A stretch of 64,000 bases of DNA from the NCBI GenBank assembly GCA_946535435.1, contig CAMNDM010000014.1, positions 1 through 64,000 on the forward strand, written 5' to 3'. The stretch is from Physcocola sp002396385 (GTDB taxonomy: Bacteria > Bacteroidota > Bacteroidia > Bacteroidales > Paludibacteraceae). The position numbers were made by a program, and so were the translations under genes. A model generated the notes under the pieces. That model had not been told where the DNA came from. It saw only the letters and a list, made by a program, of their open reading frames with translations, and searched no databases. This document shows, one piece after another, positions 51,885 through 60,928 of the stretch (the stretch's first letter is position 1; the number at the start of each line of letters is the position of its first letter).

Positions 51885-53018
51885 TTACACGTGGAAAACG
51901 AGCAACGGGGTTTGCGTGTTGTCGAGCATGGTTTTTGCTGTGCTCGGATTGAACAGACGCACGAATATGCTGCGCTCGTGGGTGGTCAGCGATACAATGT
52001 CGATATGTTCGTCTCTTACATATTTGTCGATGGCTGGTAGTGTGTCATCGCCATTCAGCAGGCTGATGGTTATCTCCTGTTCGGGGTAGTTCTTTTTAAA
52101 GTATTCCTGAATCCCGCGGAGCTTTATCTCGTTCCAAAGCTGGTTGTCGCTCTCCTCATTCTTTTTTCCTTTGGCCAGGTGGAGGAAGTGGACCTTGAAG
52201 CGGAATGGTTTCAACAGCGTCATAAGGCTGTCGAATGCCAATAGGTCGTCGTCTTCAAAACGGGTGGCATAGACAAGGTTCTTCATCTCCGAAAAATTCT
52301 TGAATGTTGAGTCTTTCGGTAATACGAAGACGGGTATGCGCGAGCGCTCCATCACTTCTCCGGTTATGCTGCCTATCTCTTCCCGTTCCATCTCGGCCTT
52401 GCTGCGGCTTCCCATAATGATTAGTTGCGGCTCGTTGTCGCGGCTGTATTTCAAGATGGCGTCTTCTGGTATGCCTGTTTTTGTCACAAAACGGTAGTTT
52501 ACGTCAGGAAGGACCTTGTCGGCAATGGCTGCTTTCAGTTGTCTGTCGAGCAATTCTTGTTGTTGCTTGACTTCGTCGAGTTTTGCCTGTAATGCGGTGT
52601 CGCGTTTGCCTTTTTCACGCGTCAGCATTTCCTCTATCAAGTTGATGTGAGGGGTTGGGTCTATAAACGAGTGGAACAGCACAACACTGGTGTTGTAGAT
52701 CTGTGCCAGGTTGAATGCAACTTCGCAGGTGTGGAGGTTGTAGTTCGAAAAATCGATTGGAACGAGCAACTCGCCTTGGTGCGATGCTTTGCGTAAGGCG
52801 TCTGCTTCCGCCTGGTTCTGGTTTATTTCTTCCACTATGGCGGTCGCTCTGTCTAGGTCGCTTTCTTTTATGCGGACGCGCACGTTACGGGTGACAATGC
52901 TGTCGCCCACATGCTGGATTATCGAATCTATTCCGTTTGCCTCTAACTCCAGTTGAAGGGCTTGGGCCTTCTCTAACGAGTGGATGGCAAGGGTAACGAG
53001 TTTCACTTTATCGTCCAT
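51885..53018 (-). CDS. DUF2007 plus tandem universal stress protein domains
   Basis: 377 residues. Residues 1-70 form a DUF2007-like ferredoxin fold (VTLAIHSLEKAQALQLELEANGIDSII); then UspA copy 1 (about 85-235; LLVPIDFSNYNLHTCEVAFNLA and the ATP-site-like GSRSKAEMEREEIGSITGEVMERS) and a diverged UspA copy 2 (245-377). Cytoplasmic stress or nucleotide-sensing protein; the fusion is unusual but complete. It lies 64 bases before the MltD-like gene on the same strand. Confidence 0.82.
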   Translation of the reverse strand: MDDKVKLVTLAIHSLEKAQALQLELEANGIDSIIQHVGDSIVTRNVRVRIKESDLDRATAIVEEINQNQAEADALRKASHQGELLVPIDFSNYNLHTCEVAFNLAQIYNTSVVLFHSFIDPTPHINLIEEMLTREKGKRDTALQAKLDEVKQQQELLDRQLKAAIADKVLPDVNYRFVTKTGIPEDAILKYSRDNEPQLIIMGSRSKAEMEREEIGSITGEVMERSRIPVFVLPKDSTFKNFSEMKNLVYATRFEDDDLLAFDSLMTLLKPFRFKVHFLHLAKGKKNEESDNQLWNEIKLRGIQEYFKKNYPEQEITISLLNGDDTLPAIDKYVRDEHIDIVSLTTHERSIFVRLFNPSTAKTMLDNTQTPLLVFHV

Positions 53019-53119
53019 AACCTTCTGCTTGCTTGTTTGCGTAAATATACATCTTTTTTTGCAACTATTGGCTCCCCAGGCTCATATTTTACCAACAAAT
53101 GTGCAGCCTGTTGCGATGA

Positions 53120-54154
53120 CTATGGCTGTTTCTTCGCTTTCGCTATAAGGCTTCTGGCTGTCTCTATTATGCTGTCGGTGTCGTATAGGTAGGCTTTTTC
53201 TTTGTCGAGTGCCACTTTTACGTCGGGTTCTATGCCCCATTCTGTGCAGCGCCCTTTCGAATCGAGGTAGATGGCCGACGAATACCTGACGGTCCAGCCG
53301 CAGGGTAGCTCGTCACTTGCTGGCACTCCCGAACCGCCACCGGTCCTGTCGCCGACTATCAAGACGTGCCTTTGTGGTTGTACCTCTTGCGTGAACAGGT
53401 TGGCGGCGCTGTATACGTCGCGGTTGGTCAGCACGATGGTCGGACCGGCGTATATGACTCCGTCGGCCGGCTCTATATAGATGGCTTGCTTGTCCGACAG
53501 GGCGTTGTGTGCGCGGCCAGTCTTCCGCCTGAAGTAGCTGGCGAGGGTCTTCTGTGGGGTGAAGTGGCTGGCCAGGCGCTCGGCGTTTGTTATCATTCCA
53601 CCGCCGTTCCCGCGTATGTCTACTATCACGCCTTTCGCTTTCTTAAAGTGGAGTAGAACGTTGTTGATGTTCGACTCTGAAAATGCGGTGCTGAAACTGG
53701 GGTAGTAGACGTAGCCAATGCTGTCGGGGGTCAGCATTTTGTAGTACAGACCGCCTGCCCGACGGTAGTCGCTTCCCAGATATTTGTCCGTGAATATGAC
53801 GTTCTTTATAAAGTTGTCTTCATATTTTTCGTGCAGGTTGTAGCGGCTCACGTCGAAGGTCGATGTCAGGTTCACGTGCCCGTCTTTCAATTCGTTCAGC
53901 ATGCCGCCCATAACGTAGAACAACTCTTCCATGGTGTGGCATTCAAGCGCCTTGCTGTAATAGGTGGCGCGTACTTTGTTCCAGTCTTCTATGCTGTCTT
54001 TCTTGAACTCGAAGAAACAGTATTTTTGGTCGATGATGCTCCAAAGTGTGTTGAAGTTGGTGGTCACATCATTTTCTTTCTCCAGGTCTTTGTCGCAGCT
54101 GGTGGTTGCTATCAGGGCCGCAAGGCTGGCCAGTAGGGTTAGCGTCTTTCTCAT
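53120..54154 (-). CDS. S41 family peptidase lipoprotein
   Basis: 344 residues. Lipobox TTSC (Cys20). N-terminal helical cap (25-140), then the S41 core: KGVIVDIRGNGGGM, TNRDVYSAANLF with the presumed catalytic Ser, and GDRTGGGSG. No PDZ domain is evident, so it belongs to the short S41 branch common in Bacteroidota. It probably cuts peptides at the surface or in the periplasm. It overlaps the upstream DUF3316 gene by 4 bases (ATGA). Confidence 0.87.
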   Translation of the reverse strand: MRKTLTLLASLAALIATTSCDKDLEKENDVTTNFNTLWSIIDQKYCFFEFKKDSIEDWNKVRATYYSKALECHTMEELFYVMGGMLNELKDGHVNLTSTFDVSRYNLHEKYEDNFIKNVIFTDKYLGSDYRRAGGLYYKMLTPDSIGYVYYPSFSTAFSESNINNVLLHFKKAKGVIVDIRGNGGGMITNAERLASHFTPQKTLASYFRRKTGRAHNALSDKQAIYIEPADGVIYAGPTIVLTNRDVYSAANLFTQEVQPQRHVLIVGDRTGGGSGVPASDELPCGWTVRYSSAIYLDSKGRCTEWGIEPDVKVALDKEKAYLYDTDSIIETARSLIAKAKKQP

Positions 54155-55014
54155 TGCATCACGTTTATAAATTCTGCTGGTATTCTTTCTTCCCCTTTAA
54201 ATGAATAGATGTTGTGTACTACTCCGATTTTTACCGACATCTCCAGATTACGGCCTTCCAGTTTGTTGACGTCGTAGCGTAACCGTTCCGCTACCATGCC
54301 GAGGTTGATGGTGGCGAGCCGGCCTATCGGGAAGTTTACCGAAAACTCGTTGCGGAACTGCAGCCTGTTGCCGAAACTGGTTAATACGAAGTTACCCTCG
54401 AAGTTGTCTATTGCCGATATGTCGTAATACAACTGGGTGTATTTGGGCGAGAACATGATTCCTACGGCTGCTATCGAGAAGTGGTCGGATATCTGGATGG
54501 GCTCTTTCTTTATTTTAAATGTGTAGCTGCTCTTGAGCGATAGCCACAGGTTGGTGTTTGCTATTACGTTTACCGGGTTGTTGCTGTTGTGTGCCAGATA
54601 TTTCAAACCCAGATCAAGGTTACTGTAGGCGCCGGGCATCAGCTTCAGTCTGCCAATGGGGGTAGTGTGGTAATGCGCTCCATAAAAACCGCGTGCGTAA
54701 AGGCTGAGCATGCGGTAGTTCTGCGCCGGACTCAAATCGGAGGCGACGTGCAGCGCTGCTCCGTCATATTTCGAGAACTTCCGGTGTGTGGCGCTATAGT
54801 AGCGTTGCTCGTCGAACCCTAGTCCTATCTGGGCTCCCTGGTAGAGTAGTCCCGACAGGTATTCGTCGTAAGTGTGGTGGTGCCCCGCACTCGCCCAGGT
54901 CGTTTTTGTGGTTAAACGGTATTGGGGTGGGGTGGCCGTGCTGTCGGTCTGGGCCTCTGTATAGTGTCGGACGGTCAGTAGGGTCAGCAAGAGCAGAATG
55001 TATTTTTTTGTCAT
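54151..55014 (-). CDS. DUF3316-like outer membrane protein
   Basis: 287 residues from ATG 55014 (the upstream ATG at 55047 adds residues before the signal peptide). Signal peptide 1-22 (...HYTEAQ), then beta-strand-rich sequence with WASAGHHHTYDEYLSGLLYQG at its start, the DUF3316 feature. Probably a small barrel of unknown function. Paired with the S41 lipoprotein. Confidence 0.72.
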   Translation of the reverse strand: MTKKYILLLLTLLTVRHYTEAQTDSTATPPQYRLTTKTTWASAGHHHTYDEYLSGLLYQGAQIGLGFDEQRYYSATHRKFSKYDGAALHVASDLSPAQNYRMLSLYARGFYGAHYHTTPIGRLKLMPGAYSNLDLGLKYLAHNSNNPVNVIANTNLWLSLKSSYTFKIKKEPIQISDHFSIAAVGIMFSPKYTQLYYDISAIDNFEGNFVLTSFGNRLQFRNEFSVNFPIGRLATINLGMVAERLRYDVNKLEGRNLEMSVKIGVVHNIYSFKGEERIPAEFINVMQ

Positions 55015-55170
55015 GTGTCTTTTTTTTGATAGGTCAAATTTACACAAATTCCGCCTATTGTTGAAATATTGTTAAAGTGAATAATTATTTATGCTGTGTG
55101 CGTGTGTTTGATTTATATGAAAAACACTATATTAGTGAAAAAATTATCTTGTTACTTTTAATTTAAACTT

Positions 55171-56268
55171 ATGCGATTTCTGAATTTTATAGCTGCTGTT
55201 TCGCTATCTGCTGTTTGCCTGACGGCTGAGGCGCAAATCTCTGAGTTGACGGAAGACGAGGTCACTACGCTCCAACAAGCTATACAGCACTATCACAACA
55301 ATGCTCCCGATTTGTCAATCGGTCTTTTTGAAAAATTGTTGGTTAAACACCCCGATAACTATCTGGTCAATTATGAGTATTGTCTGCCTAAAATGCAGAA
55401 ACAACAGTTTGGCGAGGTTGTGAAAATCACGAAAAAGTTGGAAAAGAGTCCGTACGTCGAACCTATGCTGTTCCAGTTGCAGGGCAATGCCTACGATTAT
55501 ATGGGTAAGCGGAAAGCGGCTGTCGCCAGCTACGACAAGGGAATCAAGCGCTTCCCTAAGTCGGGTTGCCTCTATATGGAAAAGGGTAATATAAGGCTTA
55601 TGGAAAAGGACCCTGATGCTGCGCTCGTGCTTTACGAGAAGGCTTTCGAGGTGGAACCTGCTTACCCTTCTCCCTATTATAGGGCGGCTGCTTTGTTCTT
55701 GTCGTCGCAAGAGCCTGTCTGGGGGCTGATTTATGGTGAGGCTTTCTTGCTGTTGGAAAAGGGAGCACGCAATGTCGCTATGCAGAAGGCTATGGTGAAT
55801 AAGTTGGATAATTCGTTCGAGTTGAAAGACGATACCTTCCGAATCCAAATGTCTAGAAACGTTATTCAGATGAGTGGGCTGCAACTGAAAATCCCGTTCC
55901 CTATTATTTACGAGTTGGCGGTGTCAAAATCTAAGGCTGTTGATGATATGAAGGCTGGGAAAAGGACAACGGTGACTGTTTACGATTTGATGGAAATGAG
56001 GAAGGCTGTGGCTCTTACGTATAAAGAAGAATGGAAGGAAAAGAATCCGAACTATCTGTTCGATTATCAGAATATGCTTATCGAGGGCGGATATTTCGAG
56101 GCTTACACGATGTATATCTTTAAGGATGTCTTCGAAAAAGAGTACAACGAGTATGCTTCGAAACAAGAAAATAAGGAGGTGTTAGACGCTCTTAAGGTAT
56201 GGATGCGGCAGCACCCTTTCTCTCCTGACGAAAATCAATTTATTAAACGTAACGATTTAGTATTATGA
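55171..56268 (+). CDS. Exported TPR protein
   Basis: 365 residues. Signal peptide 1-22 (ending AEAQ). TPR-like helical repeats at about 35-180 (AIQHYHNNAPDLSIGLFEKLLVKHPDNYLVNYEY; AVASYDKGIKRFPKSGCLYMEKGNIRLMEKDPDAALVLYEKAFEVEP); the C-terminal part is helical and unassigned. A scaffold for periplasmic protein contacts is likely. Overlaps the next gene by 4 bases (ATGA). Confidence 0.82.
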   Translation: MRFLNFIAAVSLSAVCLTAEAQISELTEDEVTTLQQAIQHYHNNAPDLSIGLFEKLLVKHPDNYLVNYEYCLPKMQKQQFGEVVKITKKLEKSPYVEPMLFQLQGNAYDYMGKRKAAVASYDKGIKRFPKSGCLYMEKGNIRLMEKDPDAALVLYEKAFEVEPAYPSPYYRAAALFLSSQEPVWGLIYGEAFLLLEKGARNVAMQKAMVNKLDNSFELKDDTFRIQMSRNVIQMSGLQLKIPFPIIYELAVSKSKAVDDMKAGKRTTVTVYDLMEMRKAVALTYKEEWKEKNPNYLFDYQNMLIEGGYFEAYTMYIFKDVFEKEYNEYASKQENKEVLDALKVWMRQHPFSPDENQFIKRNDLVL

Positions 56269-56786
56269 AAAAAACAGTTCTTTCCCTCTTTTTGGCGTCT
56301 ATAGCCTTTTTCGGCTACGCTAAACCCGATTTTGAAATTCCTGAGGTCAAGAAGTATGAAAATGCCGAAGAATGCAGAAAAGATAATGATGTAGCGCTGA
56401 AAACTGCTAAATTCTTCTTCGACGCAAAGTTGCCTGAAGATTTGCCTTGGGTGAAAAAGGCGAATGCGTTCGTTTTGGTTTGGCTCACCGAGTCTGACGA
56501 CATTATGGTTACGATAGACGAGACCCGTTGTCCGTTCATGAAATGCGACAATAAAGATATTCGTAGCCAAATGCTTGTGGCTTATCTTTCCGGCTGTGTT
56601 GTCTATTGTCTTGAAAATAAACAGAAGGAGCACAACTTCGATATGCATTTCTTCGCCTTGACCAAGACGTTGGAGTACTACGAGAAAAACAAGAGTATAT
56701 CTGGAAGTGACAAATTTATGGATAAACTGCTCAACGACTCTAAAAAAAGTTCCTTCAAGGCCAAAGAGCAAAAGAAGTTCAAATGA
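56265..56786 (+). CDS. Small exported protein, unknown
   Basis: 173 residues. Signal peptide 1-19 (ending GYA), Lys-rich helical mature part with two Cys pairs (ETRCPFMKC, SGCVVYC) and a basic tail. Coupled to the TPR gene, so a shared role is likely. No family recognised. A terminator follows 40 bases later. Confidence 0.68.
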   Translation: MKKTVLSLFLASIAFFGYAKPDFEIPEVKKYENAEECRKDNDVALKTAKFFFDAKLPEDLPWVKKANAFVLVWLTESDDIMVTIDETRCPFMKCDNKDIRSQMLVAYLSGCVVYCLENKQKEHNFDMHFFALTKTLEYYEKNKSISGSDKFMDKLLNDSKKSSFKAKEQKKFK

Positions 56787-56826
56787 ACTTGAGGTCTCGG
56801 CATCTGATGACTTTTCATTATAGGTT

Positions 56827-56865
56827 AACATCCTGGGAAACTTTTGTCTCTCAGGATGTTTTATT
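56827..56865 (+). terminator. Intrinsic terminator of the TPR unit
   Basis: AACATCCTG/CAGGATGTT arms (827-835, 852-860) with a 16-base loop, then TTATT. Confidence 0.7.
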
Positions 56866-56961
56866 GTAATTAAGTAACTATTTGTTTTTGTTCCTTTGCA
56901 GTACACTTCCCTGAAGGGAAAAATAAATCCCAATTCTTTAGATGTTTTGTCAACAAGATAA

Positions 56962-57099
56962 AACAATAGCAACATATGGTCCTCTACTACGTTTTGGTCC
57001 CAATACGCCGATAGGGCTTATTGCCTGCCTTTTAATTCTAATGGTGTTCAAGATGCTTATGTTTTTGGGTCCAATTATGTGAGACCTGTAACAAAATAG
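56962..57099 (+). pseudogene. C-terminal remnant of a FISUMP/DUF1566-type surface protein
   Basis: 45 codons with no start. The sequence NIWSSTTFWSQYADRAY... VFGSNYVRPVTK and stop has the WSST...Y-A...VRPV pattern that ends Fibrobacter-succinogenes-type major paralogous (FISUMP/DUF1566) domains. An in-frame stop lies just upstream at 56959. The parent gene appears deleted, with its terminator left at 57118. Confidence 0.6.
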
Positions 57100-57117
57100 A
57101 CATGTTTTTCTGTATGG

Positions 57118-57153
57118 AGAGGTCTTTTATATAGCGAAAGACCTCTTTTTTTG
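57118..57153 (+). terminator. Intrinsic terminator after the FISUMP remnant
   Basis: 10-base arms AGAGGTCTTT/AAAGACCTCT (118-127, 137-146), then TTTTTTTG. Confidence 0.85.
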
Positions 57154-57180
57154 TGCGCTGTAAAAAATATGTTTTTTCTC

Positions 57181-57222
57181 TTGCTTTTTCTGATTTAATC
57201 TTTAACTTTGTATCGCAAAGTA
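57181..57222 (+). promoter_or_regulatory. Promoter with overlapping operator 1 of the creD operon
   Basis: TTG (181-183) and TAACTTTG (203-210), 19 bases apart. The dyad ACTTTGTATCGCAAAGT (205-221) overlaps the -7 element and the start point, a repressor position. The same dyad lies before creD at 58169. ATG of the membrane protein follows 17 bases after the site. Confidence 0.7.
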
Positions 57223-57239
57223 CTTTTAATAGATGCTAT

Positions 57240-57848
57240 ATGGAGAACAAAGAAGCTTTCAACGCTTTAAGTGAAATAAGGGATATGATGGCTAAGTCGA
57301 CCAAAGTGCTGTCGCTGAGTGGGCTGTCTGCTGTGGCTATTGGCTCTTTGGCCCTTCTGGCCGCTTATGTGGCCGGACGGCTTTTGGCTTCCGATGCCAT
57401 TTCGCAGTACTACAAGCTTAAACTGCTGACTGCTGGAGCGGTGGCTCTTTTTGTAGCCTGCGCTTTGGTTGTTCTGTTATTCGCAAAACGGAAAGCGGCT
57501 AAAAACAACATTCCTTTCCAACTCGATGCCACATCGCGTAAAATGCTCTGGTACTTCTTCCTTCCGCTGGTGGTGGGGGGCTTTATGTGTGCGGCGCTTA
57601 TCTTGCAGGGACATTATGGACTGACGTCGTCTTTCATGTTGGTGTTCTATGGGTTGGCGCTGGTCAACATGTCGGGTTACACTTACTCTAATGTCAAGTA
57701 TCTCGGATATGCCGAACTGTTGCTTGGACTGGTGGACTGTGTCTCCATTCAGTATGCGTTGGTTTTCTGGTCTTTGGGGTTCGGAGTGTTCCACATTGTT
57801 TATGGCATTGTTTTCCATTTTCTTTACGAGAGAAAGCACGCAAAATGA
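57240..57848 (+). CDS. Membrane protein of the creD operon
   Basis: 202 residues from ATG 57240 (the start at 57153 would precede the promoter). A helical cytoplasmic start (NKEAFNALSEIRDMMAKSTKVLSLSG), then six membrane segments. This type of protein often precedes a small winged-helix regulator in Bacteroidota operons. Function unknown. Overlaps the regulator gene by 4 bases (ATGA). Confidence 0.78.
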   Translation: MENKEAFNALSEIRDMMAKSTKVLSLSGLSAVAIGSLALLAAYVAGRLLASDAISQYYKLKLLTAGAVALFVACALVVLLFAKRKAAKNNIPFQLDATSRKMLWYFFLPLVVGGFMCAALILQGHYGLTSSFMLVFYGLALVNMSGYTYSNVKYLGYAELLLGLVDCVSIQYALVFWSLGFGVFHIVYGIVFHFLYERKHAK

Positions 57849-58153
57849 ATATAGGTCTTGAAAATATAAATAAGGCTTTCGAGAGCAAGGCGAGGCTGGG
57901 TATTATGTCGGTTCTCATGGTCAACGACGAGGTGGATTTCTCTACCTTGAAGTCGTTGCTTGGGCTGACCGATGGTAACTTGGCCAGCCATGTCAAGAAT
58001 TTGGAGGAGTTGGGCTATATACTTACAAAGAAACAGTTTATCGGACGTAAACCCAATACCTCTTTCTCGGTAACTGAAAAGGGAAGGGCTGCTTTTAACG
58101 AGCATCTCAATGCCTTGGAGGCTTTTTTGAAAAATACGAAGAATAACAACTAA
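57845..58153 (+). CDS. Small winged-helix transcriptional regulator
   Basis: 102 residues, one winged-helix domain: FESKARLGIMSVLMVNDEVDFSTLKSLLGLTDGNLASHVKNLEELGYI with the recognition helix near residues 42-55, wing GRKPNTSFSVTEKGRAAF. Close in form to the ArsR/MarR-like HTH of Bacteroidota; no metal-binding Cys cluster. Probably a dimer that binds the two dyads at 57205 and 58169 and so controls its own operon and creD. Co-translated with the membrane protein. Confidence 0.87.
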   Translation: MNIGLENINKAFESKARLGIMSVLMVNDEVDFSTLKSLLGLTDGNLASHVKNLEELGYILTKKQFIGRKPNTSFSVTEKGRAAFNEHLNALEAFLKNTKNNN

Positions 58154-58168
58154 TTTTTTTTACTAATA

Positions 58169-58187
58169 TACTTTGTAATACAAAGTA
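58169..58187 (+). promoter_or_regulatory. Operator 2 before creD
   Basis: Perfect dyad TACTTTGTAATACAAAGTA, 7-base arms. Like operator 1 it is followed by CTTTTAA and sits 18 bases before the ATG. It may include the -7 element (TATACTTTG). Confidence 0.7.
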
Positions 58188-58205
58188 CTTTTAAAATTTA
58201 TTGAT

Positions 58206-59621
58206 ATGATGAACGAAAATGAAAACACTAAACCAGCTTCTAAGGTGGCGCTGGTTAGTAAATTGGGACTGAAATGTACGCTGATTGCCGTTTTGGCGGC
58301 GCTTCTCTTGATTCCTACCTGCTCGGTGCAGAGTCTTATCCGCGAACGTGAGCGTTCTGCCGACGATGTCATCGACGAGGTTTCGAAGCAGTGGTGCGGT
58401 AAACAGACAGTTGTGGCTCCCTGCCTTTCCGTCTCTAAGTCTTTTGTGGTTTCTTCTCCTGTGACTACCTCGTCTGATGGTGATGCTGCTTCTGACGAAA
58501 ACGTCGCAGAAGAACTGGAGGTTGTTGGTCAAACTGTTAAAAAAGCTGTCAGAACTCAGCGGGTTACAAAAAAGATGAATCTGCTGCCGCATAATGTCAG
58601 TATTACTGGTTCGGTTGGTACTTCTGAACTCAAACGCAGTATCTACAAGGTGGTAACTTATGAGGCGCCTTTGACCATTACCGGCGATTTTAAACTTACC
58701 GAAGAGGAAATCCAGTCGCTGGGTTTGGTCGAAAAGGAGGCGGAACTCGATTTCGCTGTTTACAACCTGAAGGGCATTGCCGACGAGGTTTCCATTCTGT
58801 TTGGTGACAAGCGTGTTGTCCTTACTCCTAACGGTCTCGGTTTGGGTGGCAGTTGCAGGAAACTTTCTGCTAAAGTCGATATTTCCGACTTGTTGGCGGG
58901 TAAGTCTGTGCCTTTCTCTATGTCGGTTTCGCTGAAGGGTTCCCGTTCGCTTTCCTTTATCCCGGTCGGGCAAAACACTACTGTCGACCTGAAGTCTGAC
59001 TGGCATTCTCCTAGCTTCAATGGAAACTTCCTTCCTGATAAGCGCAAAGTGGGGAAAGATGGTTTCACTGCCAGTTGGAAGGTTTCGTACATCAACCGGT
59101 CTTATCCGCAAGTGTTCGAATCTACCTCAAATCTTGATTCTGAAATTCGCAACTCTGCTTTCGGCGCCGATTTAATTCTTCCTGTCCAGCACTACCAGCA
59201 GTCTATGCGTACGGCCAAATACGCGGCACTCTTTATTTTCTTGACTTTTGCCATCTTTTTCTTCATTGAGGTCATGAACAAGAAGAGTATACACCCTATA
59301 CAGTACCTGTTCGTCGGCCTGGCTTTGTGCGTCTTTTATTGTCTCCTGTTGTCTTTGTCGGAACATGTGGGCTTTGTCTGGGCTTATGCTTTATCTACTC
59401 TGATGACGATTGTGATGATTACGCTTTACGCTATTGCTATATTAAGGATTAAGAAGACGGCTTGCTACATTGGCGCTGCTTTGGGTGGACTCTATGCCTA
59501 CATTTTCGTCCTCATACAGATGGAGACTTACGCTTTGTTGGCTGGTAGCCTCGGACTCTTCGCTATTCTGGGTCTTCTGATGTATTTCTCGCAGCGTATA
59601 AACTGGAACAATGCCGATTAG
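58206..59621 (+). CDS. creD: Inner membrane protein CreD
   Basis: 471 residues. One N-terminal membrane segment (about 27-47) with the CreD-type LIRERERSADDVIDEVSKQW, a long periplasmic part with LPHNVSITGSVGTSELKRSIYKVVTYEAPLTITGDF and GKDGFTASWKVSYINRSYP, and six C-terminal segments (about 335-465). An acidic/Ser-rich insert sits at about 80-115. CreD is linked to envelope stress and the colicin/beta-lactam response in proteobacteria; here only the family is certain. Controlled by operator 2. Confidence 0.9.
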   Translation: MMNENENTKPASKVALVSKLGLKCTLIAVLAALLLIPTCSVQSLIRERERSADDVIDEVSKQWCGKQTVVAPCLSVSKSFVVSSPVTTSSDGDAASDENVAEELEVVGQTVKKAVRTQRVTKKMNLLPHNVSITGSVGTSELKRSIYKVVTYEAPLTITGDFKLTEEEIQSLGLVEKEAELDFAVYNLKGIADEVSILFGDKRVVLTPNGLGLGGSCRKLSAKVDISDLLAGKSVPFSMSVSLKGSRSLSFIPVGQNTTVDLKSDWHSPSFNGNFLPDKRKVGKDGFTASWKVSYINRSYPQVFESTSNLDSEIRNSAFGADLILPVQHYQQSMRTAKYAALFIFLTFAIFFFIEVMNKKSIHPIQYLFVGLALCVFYCLLLSLSEHVGFVWAYALSTLMTIVMITLYAIAILRIKKTACYIGAALGGLYAYIFVLIQMETYALLAGSLGLFAILGLLMYFSQRINWNNAD

Positions 59622-60033
59622 TGCCGATTTCCCCTTGCAGCAGGTGGTTGGGGCTGTTAACCTCCTGTTCCTTACGGTTGTCGTCCTGGCCCCAGTTCTT
59701 GTCTATAGGTTTACGTCAAAACGACGTGGTTCTTGTTGGACTTATTTCCTTATCGCTCTTCCTCTCTCGGCTGCGGCTGTTTTGGGTGGTTGCTGGCTTG
59801 ACGATTATTCAACCAGCCTGCTTCTGGAATCCTATGGCTACAACGAAGGCTTGGTTAACGAGTACGCCAATGTTTTGCCTGAGAATATGGAGAAAGTGGA
59901 CCTGTTACTGGGTAGCCATGTGTCTTTCAACAACTCCTTCTTGTTGTTGCTCCTTGCCATCGATGCCCTTTATTGTGTAATGGTGTTCTTCTTGCTCAAT
60001 ATCGTGAAGATGCTGTTCCGAACTGTACGATAA
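59611..60033 (+). CDS. Small membrane protein after creD, unknown
   Basis: 140 residues with three or four membrane segments and a long loop (ESYGYNEGLVNEYANVLPENMEKVD). Its ATG overlaps the end of creD by 11 bases, so it is translationally coupled to it. No family recognised. Confidence 0.72.
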   Translation: MPISADFPLQQVVGAVNLLFLTVVVLAPVLVYRFTSKRRGSCWTYFLIALPLSAAAVLGGCWLDDYSTSLLLESYGYNEGLVNEYANVLPENMEKVDLLLGSHVSFNNSFLLLLLAIDALYCVMVFFLLNIVKMLFRTVR

Positions 60034-60145
60034 GTGTTGTGATGCGTTCTTCATGGGAAAAATAAAATTGCAACATTGCGATTTCCCAGGGTGCGGTTGC
60101 TTCTTTCATAACTTCGTGGTGTAAAGAATAAACAACTAAAACCAA

Positions 60146-60850
60146 ATGCTTATGAAGACGAAGATTTTCAACCTTATTATTCTCGACAAGAGCGGTTCTA
60201 TGAGCAATATTGCTAGTGCGGCTATTGCCGGTGTTAACGAAACCGTTGGCTCTATCAAGGCTTCCGCTAAGAAGCATTGCGAAGATCAGGAACACTTTTT
60301 CTCTCTAGTGGCTTTCTGTGAGTGCGAGCGCAAGTACATTTTCGAGAATGTACCTATTGCCGACGTGAAACCTATCTCTGCGGCCGATTACCAGCCTTGT
60401 TGCGGTACTCCGCTTTACGATGCCGTCGGCATTACGCTACACCAGTTGGAAAAAGACGTGGCGAAAGATGAGAATGCTGTGGCACAGGTGACGATTATTA
60501 CCGATGGCTACGAGAATGCTTCGAAGGAGTATTCCGGAAACGCTGTGAAGAGGCTTATTGAAGACCTGAAAAAGAAAGGATGGACGTTCGCCTTTATTGG
60601 TGCTAACCAAGATGCCGATGCTGTCGCTTTCTCTATCTCTATCAACAATTCTATGAACTTCACTGCCGACCAGTCGCACACCAGGGCTATGTTCTCTGCC
60701 TTTGCCGGGGCTACTGCCCGTTGGGCCGACCGTGTCAGCTCTTGTATGGAGAGGGCTCCTAAGGGAAAATGTGCTGCTGCTGTGCTTAGTGCTGAAGAGG
60801 AGGCTTGCGAGTTCTTCTCGGACGACGACAAGGAACGGGCCAACAATTGA
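60146..60850 (+). CDS. VWA-domain protein
   Basis: 234 residues, cytoplasmic. VWA fold with a complete MIDAS: DKSGSMS (about residues 14-20), Thr in CCGTPLYDA, and TDGYENAS. The second half (KKGWTFAFIGANQDADAVAFSI, then NFTADQSHTRAMFSAFA) is as in stress-related VWA proteins of bacteria. It likely binds a partner through a metal ion. Start at 60146 or at the second ATG, 60152. Own terminator; a weak promoter TAACTTCG lies near 60111. Confidence 0.88.
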   Translation: MLMKTKIFNLIILDKSGSMSNIASAAIAGVNETVGSIKASAKKHCEDQEHFFSLVAFCECERKYIFENVPIADVKPISAADYQPCCGTPLYDAVGITLHQLEKDVAKDENAVAQVTIITDGYENASKEYSGNAVKRLIEDLKKKGWTFAFIGANQDADAVAFSISINNSMNFTADQSHTRAMFSAFAGATARWADRVSSCMERAPKGKCAAAVLSAEEEACEFFSDDDKERANN

Positions 60851-60867
60851 ATGCTCTAACAATGTTT

Positions 60868-60904
60868 AAGCGGGTGCTCCTGAACTGGAACACCCGCTTT
60901 TATT
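60868..60904 (+). terminator. Intrinsic terminator of the VWA gene
   Basis: AAGCGGGTG/CACCCGCTT arms (868-876, 891-899), then TTTATTG. Confidence 0.85.
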
Positions 60905-60928
60905 GTCGTGATTTCTCTTGCTGTCTCT

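Noticed and set aside
56235..56975. Minus-strand open frame of 246 codons
   Set aside because: Overlaps the exported protein gene and the terminator on the other strand; starts in the FISUMP remnant and has no motif.
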